A stretch of 43,958 bases of DNA, taken from NCBI RefSeq assembly GCF_003610785.1, contig NZ_RAQQ01000033.1, positions 1 through 43,958 on the forward strand. The letters run 5' to 3'. Position 1 is the first letter of the stretch. Every line of letters starts with the position of its first letter. The position numbers and the translations under genes were made by a program. Below the pieces are notes generated by a model. That model searched no databases. It was not told where the DNA came from and worked only from the letters and a program-made list of their open reading frames with translations. Source of the DNA: Micromonospora globbae. Lineage in GTDB: Bacteria; Actinomycetota; Actinomycetes; Mycobacteriales; Micromonosporaceae. Positions 1 through 8,501 of this stretch are shown in pieces.

Positions 1-160
1 CAAAGGCAGCTACGACTTCCGCACCATCGACCAGACCGGCCTGGACGAGGTCGCCCACGAACTGAACACCCGACCCCGCCAAACGCTGGGCTGGGCCACC
101 CCAGCCCAGCGACTAGCCGAACTCATCACGCCCTAACAATTGCACTCACCACTTGACGCC
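1..160 (+). mobile_element. 3' end of an IS30-family insertion sequence (left copy)
   Basis: The element runs in from outside the window and ends at about 160. It carries the transposase C-terminus followed by a terminal sequence which, read inward from the outer edge, is ggcgtcaagtggtgagtgca. The same terminus occurs in inverted orientation at 43836-43958. Comparison of the two copies sets the inner boundary, because similarity stops after the ggcgtc end. The other end and any target duplication are outside the window. Confidence 0.85.
2..136 (+). CDS. IS30-family transposase, C-terminal fragment
   Basis: This is a partial reading frame, open at the window edge, encoding the last 44 residues and ending in TAA. 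It shows the C-terminal signature of IS30 transposases, LNTRPRQTLGW followed by TPAQRLAELI. In this family that stretch lies just after the last acidic residue of the DDE catalytic core, so no catalytic residue is visible here. A second copy with one amino-acid change (V to I) lies at the other end of the window on the minus strand. Confidence 0.85.
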   Translation, partial: KGSYDFRTIDQTGLDEVAHELNTRPRQTLGWATPAQRLAELITP

Positions 161-175
161 ACCCCGATCAGGCGG

Positions 176-195
176 GCGACAACGTCATGATCAAC
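176..195 (-). repeat. 20-bp motif shared with 43801-43820, next to the IS end
   Basis: On the minus strand this reads gttgatcatgacgttgtcgc. It matches 43801-43820 at 18 of 20 positions. In both places exactly 15 less conserved bases separate the motif from the IS terminus. Because those 15 bases differ between the two sites, the motif is probably host DNA rather than part of the element. Confidence 0.6.
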
Positions 196-232
196 CGTTT
201 GGGACGGGTGGCCGGGGCGGCGGGTGGGGGAG

Positions 233-655
233 TTACAGGTCCAGGAGGAGGGTGCGGGGGCCGACGTTGACGCTCTCCACCAGCATGTGCGCGCGGAACC
301 GGCCGGTCTCCACCTTGGCGCCGCGTTCCCGCAGCGCCTCGACGACCGCCGTCACGAGCGGTTCGGCGACCTCCGCGGGGGCCGCGGCCGTCCAACTGGG
401 GCGGCGGCCCTTGCGGGCGTCGCCGTAGAGGGTGAACTGGCTCACCACCAGGATCGGCGCCCCCGTGTCGGCCGCCGACCGCTCCTCGTCGAGGATGCGC
501 AGCTCGTGCACCTTGCGCGCCATCGTCCGGGCGGTCTCGACCGTGTCGCCGTGGGTGACCCCAAGCAGGACGAGCAGGCCGTCGTCGATCGCGCCGACCA
601 CCTCGCCGTCGACCGTCACGCTGGCCCGGCCGACCGTCTGCACCACGGCCCGCAT
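233..655 (-). CDS. dtd: D-aminoacyl-tRNA deacylase
   Basis: The 140-residue product matches the usual length of DTD. DTD hydrolyses D-amino acids (and glycine mischarged on tRNA-Ala) from tRNA, a cytoplasmic proofreading step. The N-terminus MRAVVQ, the SQFTLYGD motif near residues 73-80 and the C-terminal NVGP motif are visible. SQFTL and the Gly-cisPro dipeptide form the substrate pocket across the dimer. The last motif is usually NxGPVT and here reads NVGPRT. The ATG is preceded by a good ribosome binding site (gggaggtg). It lies 55 bp downstream of the methyltransferase on the same strand and may be co-transcribed. The nearest neighbour on the other side is the IS end. Confidence 0.95.
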   Translation of the reverse strand: MRAVVQTVGRASVTVDGEVVGAIDDGLLVLLGVTHGDTVETARTMARKVHELRILDEERSAADTGAPILVVSQFTLYGDARKGRRPSWTAAAPAEVAEPLVTAVVEALRERGAKVETGRFRAHMLVESVNVGPRTLLLDL

Positions 656-710
656 CAGCGCACCTCCCGTTCCGCCCGGACGTCCCGCCGCCCGCCTCCG
701 CGGAGCCGCA

Positions 711-2195
711 TCAGTCCATCACCGGCTCGATGATGCCGCGCTCCACGAGATGCGCCACGATCGGCCCCGCCGCCTCGGCCAGCTCGTCGACCGCCACGTC
801 GTGCGCCGCCGCGAGCAGGGCGAGCTGGTCGCGCAGGGGCAACCGCCCGTCGCAGCCACCGACGAGCGCCAGCACCAGGGGGTCGATCTCCTCGGTCCAG
901 CGCAGTCCGCGGGGCATGGCGAGCACCTGCCGGTCCACCGCCCAGCCCTCGTCGCCCATGGTCGCCTCCTGCCGCAGCTGGAGCCCCTCGGCGGCCCGGT
1001 AGCGCTCGGCGAGCAGCGCGTCGGCGTCGCGTACGCGCAGGAAGTCCTGGCGGTCGAACCAGGCGGCGATCCGGTCGCCCATCGGCGGCTCCACGCGTTG
1101 CCGCAGCTCCTCGACCCGGACGACGGGGTCGGCGTGCCCGGCGCGGCGCAGCGTGACGATGCCGAACCCGATCGCCTCCACCTTGTGCGCGTCGAACCAG
1201 TCGAGCCACTCGGCCATCCGCCGGGGGTCGGCCGTCTCGCCGACGTCGGTCAGCCACAGGTTGACGTACGCCATGGGGTCGGCCACCTCGCGCTGGATCA
1301 CCCAGGCGTCCAGGCCGGTGCCGGCGAACCACCCGGCCACCCGCTCGTCCCACTCCTCGCCGGCGACGTGCACCCAGTTCGCCAGGTACTGCATGGTGCC
1401 GCCCTCGGTGAGCAGGTCCGGCGCGGCGGCGGCCAGTTCGGAGCCCATCGTGTCGCCGACCCGGCCCGAGTCCCGGTAGACGTGCGTCGTGGTGCCGGGG
1501 CCGACCACGAACGGGGGGTTGCTCACCACGAGGTCGAACCGGCGTCCGGCCACCGGCGTCACCATGTCGCCCTGGAGCAGCTCCCAGTGCTGGCCGTTGA
1601 GGGCGGCCGTGGTGGCGGCGAAGCGCAGCGCCCGGGGGGAGACGTCGGTGGCGGTCACCGAACGGGCGTGTGTGGACAGGTGCAGGGCCTGCACGCCGGA
1701 GCCGGTCCCCAGGTCCAGGGCGGTGGCGACCGGACGCCGGATGGTCGCGCCGATCAGCGTCTGGGTCGCCCCGCCGATGCCCAGCACGTGCTCGGCGTGC
1801 AGCGGGCGCCCCGGGCGGGCGCTGGCCGGCACGTCGGCGAGCACCCACCACTCGTCGCCGTACGGCTCCAGGTCCACGCCGGCGCGCAGCCCGTCGCCGT
1901 GCCGCTCGACCAGCCCGCCCGCGAGCGCCTCGGTCACGTCCAGCGGCGCGAGTGCGGCGGCCACCACGTCCTCGGGCTCGGTCTGGTCGCAGATGAAGAC
2001 GCGGATCAGCGTGGCGAGTGGGTCGCGGTCCTCGGTCGCGCGCAGGGCGGCGCGGTAGTCGTTGCGGGCCACCCCGCCGGTCGCCTGCGGCCCGAGCCGG
2101 TCGGCGATGCCGTTGGAGGTGAACCGGGCTCGGGTGAGCGCGGTGCGGAGCGCCTCGACCCCGGCGGGGGAGAGCAGCATGTCGTGTTCGGCCAC
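711..2195 (-). CDS. Class I SAM-dependent methyltransferase with N-terminal DUF7059-type domain
   Basis: A 494-residue protein. Residues 1-130 form an N-terminal domain typical of an actinobacterial family. A Rossmann methyltransferase follows, with the SAM motif DLGTGSG at 161-167 and the N6-methyltransferase motif NPPF at 226-229. NPPF/NPPY is characteristic of enzymes that methylate an amide or exocyclic nitrogen, such as HemK/PrmC and rRNA m6A enzymes, so the substrate could be a protein glutamine or an RNA/DNA base; it cannot be told from sequence. A C-terminal extension of about 140 residues has no recognised domain. The start is GTG. The divergent neighbour is a secreted protease. Confidence 0.85.
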   Translation of the reverse strand: MAEHDMLLSPAGVEALRTALTRARFTSNGIADRLGPQATGGVARNDYRAALRATEDRDPLATLIRVFICDQTEPEDVVAAALAPLDVTEALAGGLVERHGDGLRAGVDLEPYGDEWWVLADVPASARPGRPLHAEHVLGIGGATQTLIGATIRRPVATALDLGTGSGVQALHLSTHARSVTATDVSPRALRFAATTAALNGQHWELLQGDMVTPVAGRRFDLVVSNPPFVVGPGTTTHVYRDSGRVGDTMGSELAAAAPDLLTEGGTMQYLANWVHVAGEEWDERVAGWFAGTGLDAWVIQREVADPMAYVNLWLTDVGETADPRRMAEWLDWFDAHKVEAIGFGIVTLRRAGHADPVVRVEELRQRVEPPMGDRIAAWFDRQDFLRVRDADALLAERYRAAEGLQLRQEATMGDEGWAVDRQVLAMPRGLRWTEEIDPLVLALVGGCDGRLPLRDQLALLAAAHDVAVDELAEAAGPIVAHLVERGIIEPVMD

Positions 2196-2260
2196 GTCGC
2201 CATCCTGCCTCGTGCCGCCGCGGCGGACGGGCCCACCCGTGACATCCGTACCGGCGGGGA

Positions 2261-2291
2261 TATCAATAGAGAGTTATCTCTTTCAAGTTCA
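2261..2291. promoter_or_regulatory. AT-rich divergent promoter region with small inverted repeat
   Basis: Between the methyltransferase and the protease lies a stretch unusually AT-rich for this genome. It contains an inverted repeat agaga-gtta-tctct at 2268-2281 and TATCAAT at 2261-2267, which could serve as a -10 element. It most likely holds the protease promoter; the inverted repeat is a candidate operator. No -35 element is clear. Confidence 0.35.
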
Positions 2292-2383
2292 TCGATGTGA
2301 TGGCTACCATCTCCTCCACCATCCGTCGAGGGTGCGACCGTACGGCCGACCGGCCGGGGCGGCGCACCGTAGGGAGGCACACG

Positions 2384-3604
<1,221 letters not shown>

Positions 3605-3614
3605 CGGCCGTGGC

Positions 3615-3639
3615 GGCCCGGCGGCGCCGCCGCCGGGCC
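3615..3639 (+). terminator. Hairpin after the protease gene
   Basis: A perfect 11-bp inverted repeat (arms 3615-3625 and 3629-3639, loop gcc) begins 10 bases after the protease stop. There is no U-tract, which is common for terminators in high-GC actinomycetes. Confidence 0.7.
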
Positions 3640-3703
3640 GACCCACGCCCAACCGGCGGGCCGGTCGCGCACCGCCGGGCCGACCCACGCCCGCCCGGCG
3701 GGC
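3630..3703. repeat. 42-bp tandem repeat, just under two copies
   Basis: An identical 21-bp core occurs at 3630-3650 and 3672-3692, giving a 42-bp period, and similarity continues weakly for about 11 bases after the second core. The repeat lies between the protease and glycosylase genes and overlaps the terminator hairpin. It is probably replication slippage in GC-rich spacer DNA. Confidence 0.7.
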
Positions 3704-3783
3704 GCCGACGTGGCCGGACCGGCGCGGCGCCCGGCGTGGGCCCGTTCCGCCACGGCGGGGCGGCTGTCTGGCAGCATGGCGCC

Positions 3784-4365
3784 ATGGCGCTCACTCTCCC
3801 CATCGACCCGGCGGCGAACGACCTGCTCAACCGTGACGCGTTGGCCCGGGTCCTGGGCATGGTGCTCGACCAGCAGGTGCCGATGGAGAAGGCGTTCTCC
3901 TCGCCGTACGTGCTGGCGCAGCGGCTCGGGCACGACCTCGACGCCCGGGAACTGGCCGACTACGACCCGGAGGCGCTCGTCGCCCTGTTCGCCCAGCCGC
4001 CCGCCCTGCACCGGTTCCCGAAGGCGATGGCGGCCCGGGTGCAGGAGGTGTGCCGGGTGATCGTCGACCGGTACGACGGCGACGCCGCCCGGCTCTGGTC
4101 CGGCGTGACCGACGGCCGCGAACTGTTCGGCCGGATCGCCGAGCTGCCCGGCTTCGGCACGCAGAAGGCGCAGATCTTCCTCGCCCTGCTCGGCAAGCGC
4201 TTCGACGTCCGGCCCGAGGGCTGGCGGGAGGCGGCCGGCGGCTACGGCGACGCCGAGGCGTACCGCTCGGTGGCCGACGTCACCGACGCCGACTCCCTGC
4301 GGCGGGTGCGGGAGTACAAGCAGCAGATGAAGGCGGCCGCGAAGGCCCGGTCCACCCAGGGGTGA
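3784..4365 (+). CDS. HhH-GPD type base-excision DNA glycosylase family protein
   Basis: The product is 193 residues from the ATG at 3784; longer in-frame starts add only low-complexity Arg-rich sequence read from the spacer repeats. The helix-hairpin-helix is at about 118-137 (IAELPGFGTQKAQIFLALL), as in endonuclease III/AlkA-type glycosylases, but the iron-sulfur cysteines of Nth are absent. The catalytic Asp expected just after the hairpin is less certain: the sequence continues KRFDVRPEGW. The protein belongs to a small actinobacterial HhH-GPD family without characterised substrate. No clear ribosome binding site is present. A role in excision of damaged bases is inferred from the fold only. 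Confidence 0.8.
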   Translation: MALTLPIDPAANDLLNRDALARVLGMVLDQQVPMEKAFSSPYVLAQRLGHDLDARELADYDPEALVALFAQPPALHRFPKAMAARVQEVCRVIVDRYDGDAARLWSGVTDGRELFGRIAELPGFGTQKAQIFLALLGKRFDVRPEGWREAAGGYGDAEAYRSVADVTDADSLRRVREYKQQMKAAAKARSTQG

Positions 4366-4375
4366 CCCGCGGTGA

Positions 4376-4401
4376 GCCCGGCCCCGACCAGAGGGCCGGG
4401 C
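4376..4401. terminator. Bidirectional hairpin between convergent genes
   Basis: Perfect 9-bp arms (gcccggccc at 4376-4384 and gggccgggc at 4393-4401) with an 8-base loop lie between the glycosylase (+) and the antitoxin-like gene (-). It probably ends transcription from both sides. Confidence 0.65.
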
Positions 4402-4405
4402 CGGG

Positions 4406-4723
4406 TCAGGCGGCGGTCGGGTGGGCCAGGGAGGCGAGCGCCCGGCGGACGTCGGCGAGCGACACGGTCGCCGAGTCGTCGAGATCGGCGAGGCCGGCCT
4501 CGATCCACTGCCGCATCAGCGTGGTGACCCCGATGCCCCGGGCCTCGGCCGCGGCGCGCACCCGCTCGTACGTCTCCAGGGGCAACCGCACCGACCGGCT
4601 CACCATCGGCACGTCGGTGTCGGGGGTCGGCAGCGGCGCCGCGGGGCTCTCGTCGATCAGCTCCGCGAGCCGGTCGTCGCCGCTGTGGAACTGCTTCATC
4701 GCGTCGTCACGGTGCATCGTCAC
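4406..4723 (-). CDS. Ribbon-helix-helix antitoxin-like protein (BrnA-like)
   Basis: A 105-residue protein. The segment at about 42-80 (SRSVRLPLETYERVRAAAE, then GVTTLMRQWIEAGL) matches a ribbon-helix-helix DNA-binding fold: a basic beta strand followed by two helices. It starts 7 bases after the BrnT-like gene ends, so the two are surely co-transcribed in toxin-antitoxin order. In brnTA systems the antitoxin dimer binds the toxin and represses the shared promoter. The pairing is inferred from gene order and fold; no operator was identified. Confidence 0.65.
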   Translation of the reverse strand: MTMHRDDAMKQFHSGDDRLAELIDESPAAPLPTPDTDVPMVSRSVRLPLETYERVRAAAEARGIGVTTLMRQWIEAGLADLDDSATVSLADVRRALASLAHPTAA

Positions 4724-4730
4724 CGCCTCC

Positions 4731-5045
4731 TCATCGGCGATCTCTCCGCACGGCCTCGTCGTAGCGCTTCGACTCGACGTCGCTCAGCTCGCGGGCGGAG
4801 AGGATGTCCCAGTCGTTGTCGGTGCCGTCGGCCTCGGCGAGCAGCACGGCCAGCCGGCGGCCCCGCCGGGCGGCGGCGTAGACGACCATCACGTCGTCGC
4901 CCAGGTGGCGGATGACCCGCCGGGCGCTGTGCAGCGCCTCCCAGACTTCCCCCGGCGTGACGTCGTAGACCTTCAGGTTGGCCAGCGCCTCGTCGGTGAA
5001 GCTGAACCTGCTGCCCACGGCGGCAGCGTACCACGCACGTAACAC
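4731..5045 (-). CDS. BrnT-like toxin of a putative type II toxin-antitoxin pair
   Basis: The product is 104 residues from a GTG at 5045. A second GTG at 5018 would give 95 residues beginning MGSRFSF; neither has a clear ribosome binding site. The C-terminal segment ILSARELSDVESKRYDEAV resembles the conserved end of BrnT toxins (I-S-A-R followed by E-x-x-x-Y), which adopt an RNase-like fold. The N-terminal half (TDEALANLKVYDVTPGEVWEAL) also fits BrnT. Similarity is judged by eye and is modest, so this could be another small RelE/BrnT superfamily protein. The adjacent ribbon-helix-helix gene supports the call. Confidence 0.55.
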   Translation of the reverse strand: MLRAWYAAAVGSRFSFTDEALANLKVYDVTPGEVWEALHSARRVIRHLGDDVMVVYAAARRGRRLAVLLAEADGTDNDWDILSARELSDVESKRYDEAVRRDRR

Positions 5046-5124
5046 GAATGCCGACCGCGCGGAAACTCGCTGATCACGGTCCCGGAGTGACAGGATGAGG
5101 CGTAATCCCCTCGAGGAGGTCGTG

Positions 5125-5481
5125 GTGAAACGTCAGGCGTACCAACCGATCCTGATCACCGACGCCTCACGCAGCCAGGACGATCAGCTCACCAGTCGTC
5201 AGCGGCGGTACGTGCTGATGATGGGCATCCGGGTGGCCTGTCTGGTCGTCGGTGCGATCCTGGTCGGCGCGCAGGCCCCCATGCTCTGGCTCTGGCTCCC
5301 GCTCTGCGTCCTCGGCATGGTGCTCATCCCGTGGCTCGCCGTCCTGCTGGCCAACGACCGGCCGCCGAAGGAGGAGCACCGGTTGGCGAACCGGCTACGC
5401 CCGCAGCACCGGGACGAGACGCCGCCCATGAGCATCACCGCCGAGGAACGCCCCCACAAGGTCATAGACGCCGAACTCTGA
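5125..5481 (+). CDS. DUF3099 family membrane protein
   Basis: A protein of about 118 residues. The GTG at 5125 is chosen because the strong gaggagg site at 5113-5119 is correctly spaced from it; an ATG at 5095 lies upstream of that site. The conserved N-terminus with ITDASRSQDDQLTSRQRRY defines DUF3099. Two transmembrane helices follow (about 32-55 and 60-80), then a charged cytoplasmic tail of about 40 residues. Function is unknown; the family is restricted to actinobacteria. The gene converges on the PfkB kinase with a 10-base gap. Confidence 0.85.
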   Translation: MKRQAYQPILITDASRSQDDQLTSRQRRYVLMMGIRVACLVVGAILVGAQAPMLWLWLPLCVLGMVLIPWLAVLLANDRPPKEEHRLANRLRPQHRDETPPMSITAEERPHKVIDAEL

Positions 5482-5491
5482 CCGCCTCCGC

Positions 5492-6391
5492 TCAGGGCGC
5501 CGGACGGGCGCCGAGGGTGGAGACCGCCACCGCGCCGAGGTCCCCGGCCCGGGCCAGCGCCGCGTCCGGCGTCGCGCCGGACAGCCAGGCGGTCAGCAGA
5601 CCCGCCGCGAACGCGTCCCCCGCGCCGGTGACGTCCACCACCGCGACCCGCCGGGCCGGCGCCGAGGCGAGCGTCCCCGTCCGGTCCGCCCAGACCGCGC
5701 CCGCGGCGCCGCGCTTCACCACCACCCGGTGAGCCGCCGCCGACAGGGCCCGCGCCTGGGCGGCCGGCTCCAGGCCGCCGGCCAGCACGGTCGCCTCGTC
5801 GGCGTTCACCAGCAGCAGGTCGACGTCGCGTACCCAGGCCAGGAACGCCGCGGCGCCGACGCGCCGCAGCGGGGCCGCGGACGCCGCGTCGACGCTCGTG
5901 GTGAGGCCGCGCCGGCGGGCGCCCGCCAGCGCCCGCAGGCCGGCGCCGCGCGACCCGGCGTCCAACAGGGTGTACGCGGACAGGTGCAGATGCCCCGCGT
6001 CGGGCACCGCCGCGAGGGCGTGCTCGACGTGTGCCACGCCCAGCCGCAGGTTCGCCCCGCGCTGGCTCACCATCGTCCGCTCCCCGTCGGTGGCCAGCAC
6101 GATGACCGTGCCGGTCGGGGCGCCCTCGACGCGTTCGACCGCGCAGTCGACGCCCGCGGCCTCCAGCTCGGCCACCCGGTCGCGCCCTTCCGGGTCGTCG
6201 CCGACGGCCGCGACCAGGGTGACGGGCGCGCCCTGGGCGGCCAGCCAGGCGGCCGTGTTGGCCGCCTGACCGCCGCCGCTCACGCGGATCTGGGCGGGGG
6301 TGTCCGAGCCGGTGGCCAGCGGCCCGGAGAGCGCGGCGACGACGTCGGTGATCACGTCGCCGACGACGACGATCCGGGGGAGGGGGCTCAT
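5492..6391 (-). CDS. PfkB-family carbohydrate kinase, probable pseudouridine kinase
   Basis: A 299-residue ribokinase/PfkB-fold enzyme. It has the N-terminal substrate loop with SGGGQAANTA at about 38-47 and the C-terminal PfkB signature DVTGAGDAFAAGLL at 253-266, in which Asp259 is the catalytic base. Its ATG overlaps the psuG stop codon (ATGA), so the two are translationally coupled. In pseudouridine catabolism, PsuK phosphorylates pseudouridine to the 5'-phosphate, which PsuG then splits. The partnership makes a PsuK role likely, although PfkB kinases cannot be assigned a substrate from motifs alone. Confidence 0.85.
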   Translation of the reverse strand: MSPLPRIVVVGDVITDVVAALSGPLATGSDTPAQIRVSGGGQAANTAAWLAAQGAPVTLVAAVGDDPEGRDRVAELEAAGVDCAVERVEGAPTGTVIVLATDGERTMVSQRGANLRLGVAHVEHALAAVPDAGHLHLSAYTLLDAGSRGAGLRALAGARRRGLTTSVDAASAAPLRRVGAAAFLAWVRDVDLLLVNADEATVLAGGLEPAAQARALSAAAHRVVVKRGAAGAVWADRTGTLASAPARRVAVVDVTGAGDAFAAGLLTAWLSGATPDAALARAGDLGAVAVSTLGARPAP

Positions 6392-7332
6392 TCGGGGGAG
6401 TCGGCCCGGCGGGCGGCGGCGGCCACCGCGATCCGCGCGGCCAGGTCGGCGTTGCGCAGGATGATCCGTACGTTGACCGCGAGGCTGGCGCCCTCGGTGG
6501 CCGAGTGGAAGTGGGCCAGCAGGAACGGCGTCACCGCCTTGCCGGTCACCCCGTCGCGCTGGAGCAGGGCCAGGCCGTCGGCGAGCGTGCGGTCGTGCAG
6601 CTCGGGGTCGAGCTGCTCGTCGACCGGGAGCGGGTTCGCCACCACCAGGCCGCCGCCGTGCAGGCCGTGCTGCTCCCGGGCGGCGAGCACGTCGGCCACC
6701 TGCTCCGGGGAGTCCACCGACCAGTCGAGGTCGAAGCCGCCGTCGGTGAGGTAGAAGCCGGGGAAGCGGCGGGTGCGGTAGCCCACCACGCTCACGCCGA
6801 GCGTCTCCAGGCGTTCCAGCGTGGCGCCCACGTCGAGGATCGACTTGACGCCCGCGCAGACCACGGCGATCGGGGTGCGGGCCAGGGTCGTGAGGTCCGC
6901 CGACTCGTCGAACGTCTGCGCCGCCTCCCGGTGCACCCCACCGAGACCGCCGGTCGCGAACACCCCGATCCCCGCCGCGGCGGCCACCGCGCTGGTCGCC
7001 GCCACGGTCGTGGCGCCGTCGGCGCCGGTCGCCGCGGCGACGGCGAGGTCGCGGACGGAGAGCTTGGCCACCCCGTCGACGGTGGCGAGCCGGGTGAGCT
7101 GGGCGTCGTCGAGCCCGACCACCAGTTCGCCGCCGACCATGCCGATGGTGGCCGGCACGGCGCCGGCGTCGCGGACCGTCGCCTCGATCCGGCGGGCCAC
7201 CCGCAGGTTCTCCGGTCGCGGAAGACCGTGCGAGACGATGGTGCTCTCCAGGGCCACGACGGGACGCCCGTCGCGCAGGGCGTCGGCCACCTCGGCGCCG
7301 TAACGGATGTGAAAGTTGGTCACGGTGATCAC
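6388..7332 (-). CDS. psuG: Pseudouridine-5'-phosphate glycosidase
   Basis: The product is 314 residues from a GTG at 7332 (a second GTG at 7323 is possible), matching the usual length of about 310. The enzyme cleaves the C-C glycosidic bond of pseudouridine 5'-phosphate, giving uracil and ribose 5-phosphate. Family motifs are clear: VVALESTIVSHG near 25-36 with the catalytic Glu29, FATGGLGGVHR near 125-135, and CAGVKSILD with the Schiff-base Lys163. It is first in a two-gene salvage operon with the downstream PfkB kinase and is divergent from the DUF3039 gene across 78 bp. Confidence 0.93.
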   Translation of the reverse strand: MITVTNFHIRYGAEVADALRDGRPVVALESTIVSHGLPRPENLRVARRIEATVRDAGAVPATIGMVGGELVVGLDDAQLTRLATVDGVAKLSVRDLAVAAATGADGATTVAATSAVAAAAGIGVFATGGLGGVHREAAQTFDESADLTTLARTPIAVVCAGVKSILDVGATLERLETLGVSVVGYRTRRFPGFYLTDGGFDLDWSVDSPEQVADVLAAREQHGLHGGGLVVANPLPVDEQLDPELHDRTLADGLALLQRDGVTGKAVTPFLLAHFHSATEGASLAVNVRIILRNADLAARIAVAAAARRADSPE

Positions 7333-7410
7333 CGTACGGCCCGCCCCGGATCGGGGTGAAGTGGACCGCACCGCGGTGAGCTGCCAAACTTGTCGGTCGG
7401 AGGTGCAGAC

Positions 7411-7629
7411 GTGAGTACTCAGGTTCTCGAGCGTCCCGAGCTGAAGGACGCCGACACCGGTCCAGAGATGTTCCACTACGTCCGCAAGGACAAGATCGCC
7501 GAAAGTGCCGTGATGGGCACATTCGTCGTCGCGCTCTGCGGCGAGACCTTTCCGGTGACCAAGGCCGCGAAGCCGGGTTCGCCGGTGTGCCCGAAGTGCA
7601 AGGAGATCTACGACTCCTGGGACGACTGA
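7411..7629 (+). CDS. DUF3039 small zinc-ribbon-like protein
   Basis: The product is 72 residues from the GTG at 7411, with a ggagg site 7 bases upstream. The C-terminal half has CGE and PVCPKCKEIYDSW, giving cysteines in a C...C-x2-C arrangement that probably binds zinc. The family is conserved across actinobacteria and has no known function. It is one of three tiny cysteine-rich proteins within 7.5 kb around the helicase and the primary sigma factor. Confidence 0.85.
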   Translation: MSTQVLERPELKDADTGPEMFHYVRKDKIAESAVMGTFVVALCGETFPVTKAAKPGSPVCPKCKEIYDSWDD

Positions 7630-7657
7630 ACCAGGGCAGCCGTCCGGGTCCCCCGCG

Positions 7658-7669
7658 TAGCCTTCGGCG
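7658..7669 (+). promoter_or_regulatory. Candidate -10 element for a leaderless TRIC-channel transcript
   Basis: TAGCCT at 7658-7663 ends 6 bases before the GTG at 7670, and no ribosome binding site is present. The spacing fits transcription starting at the start codon. Confidence 0.4.
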
Positions 7670-8326
7670 GTGACCACCTCCACCGCCCTGCTCATCGCGG
7701 ACCTCGTCGGTGTCGCGGTCTTCGCCGCCTCGGGCGCCTCCGCCGCGGTGGCCAAACGCCTCGACCTCTTCGGCGTCGTCTTCGTGGGGTTCGTGGCCGC
7801 CCTGGGCGGTGGCATCTTCCGTGACCTCGTCGTCGACGAGGTGCCGCCGCTGGCCTTCGCCGACTGGCGCTATGCCACCGCGGCGGCCCTCACCGCCGCC
7901 GCGGTCTTCTGGCTGCACCCCCAGCTCGCCCGGCTGCGGACCACCGTGCTCGTGCTGGACGCGGCCGGGCTGGCGCTCTTCACCGTCACCGGCACGCTCA
8001 AGGCGCTCGACGCGCACGTCCCGCCGTTCGGGGCCTGCGTGATCGGCATGCTCAGCGGCATCGGCGGAGGGCTGGGCCGCGACCTGCTCACCGGGGAGAT
8101 CCCGGTGGTGCTGCGCCGGGAGATCTACGCGGTGGCCGCGTTCGCCGGGGCGGTCATGGTGGCGGTGCTGCACGGCGCCGGGCAGGTCGGCCCGCTGCCG
8201 CTGGCCGTGGCGGCGGTGCTGATCTTCGTACTGCGGCTGGTGGCGCTGCGCCGGCGCTGGGCGGTGCCGGTGGCCACGCTGCGACCGCCACGCACCGGCG
8301 ACCCGGGAGCCGGGCCGCGATGGTGA
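7670..8326 (+). CDS. TRIC-type trimeric intracellular cation channel family protein
   Basis: A 218-residue polytopic membrane protein with about seven transmembrane helices in two homologous halves. Each half carries the glycine-rich kink of the family, GGGIFRDLV near residues 46-54 and GGGLGRDLL near 130-138, where the charged Arg-Asp pair follows the glycines. Bacterial relatives (YadS/YicG, formerly UPF0126) form homotrimeric potassium-permeable channels in the inner membrane. It starts at GTG with no ribosome binding site. It lies 40 bp after the DUF3039 gene, so it may be partly co-transcribed with it. Confidence 0.9.
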   Translation: MTTSTALLIADLVGVAVFAASGASAAVAKRLDLFGVVFVGFVAALGGGIFRDLVVDEVPPLAFADWRYATAAALTAAAVFWLHPQLARLRTTVLVLDAAGLALFTVTGTLKALDAHVPPFGACVIGMLSGIGGGLGRDLLTGEIPVVLRREIYAVAAFAGAVMVAVLHGAGQVGPLPLAVAAVLIFVLRLVALRRRWAVPVATLRPPRTGDPGAGPRW

Positions 8327-8387
8327 CGATGGCAACGCTGTGCCGCACGTGACCGTGGCGTCGCCTGTGGCCGGCGGTCCCGCTGGT

Positions 8388-8501
8388 TATGCTGAGTCGG
8401 CCTTCGCGGCATCTTCTGCGCGGAGGCGTTTTCATGGGCGGTGCGGCCCGGTGGCCCTTCGCACCGGGTCCGCCTTCGTGCGGTCGGAGAGGAGCCTTCG
8501 C
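8388..8501 (+). promoter_or_regulatory. Probable helicase leader: -10-like element and hairpin
   Basis: TATGCT at 8388-8393 is a plausible -10 element in an otherwise GC-rich spacer. Inside the leader, cccggtg (from about 8448) pairs with caccggg (about 8463-8469). The ribosome binding site ggagaggag at 8486-8494 sits 7 bases before the GTG at 8502. A leader of about 100 nt is implied. No known riboswitch was recognised. Confidence 0.35.

Noticed and set aside
5492..8335. A single 947-codon open frame on the minus strand
   Set aside because: Only its last 299 codons (the PfkB kinase) show protein-like sequence; the rest is read-through of psuG and TRIC genes in another frame, a normal effect of high GC.
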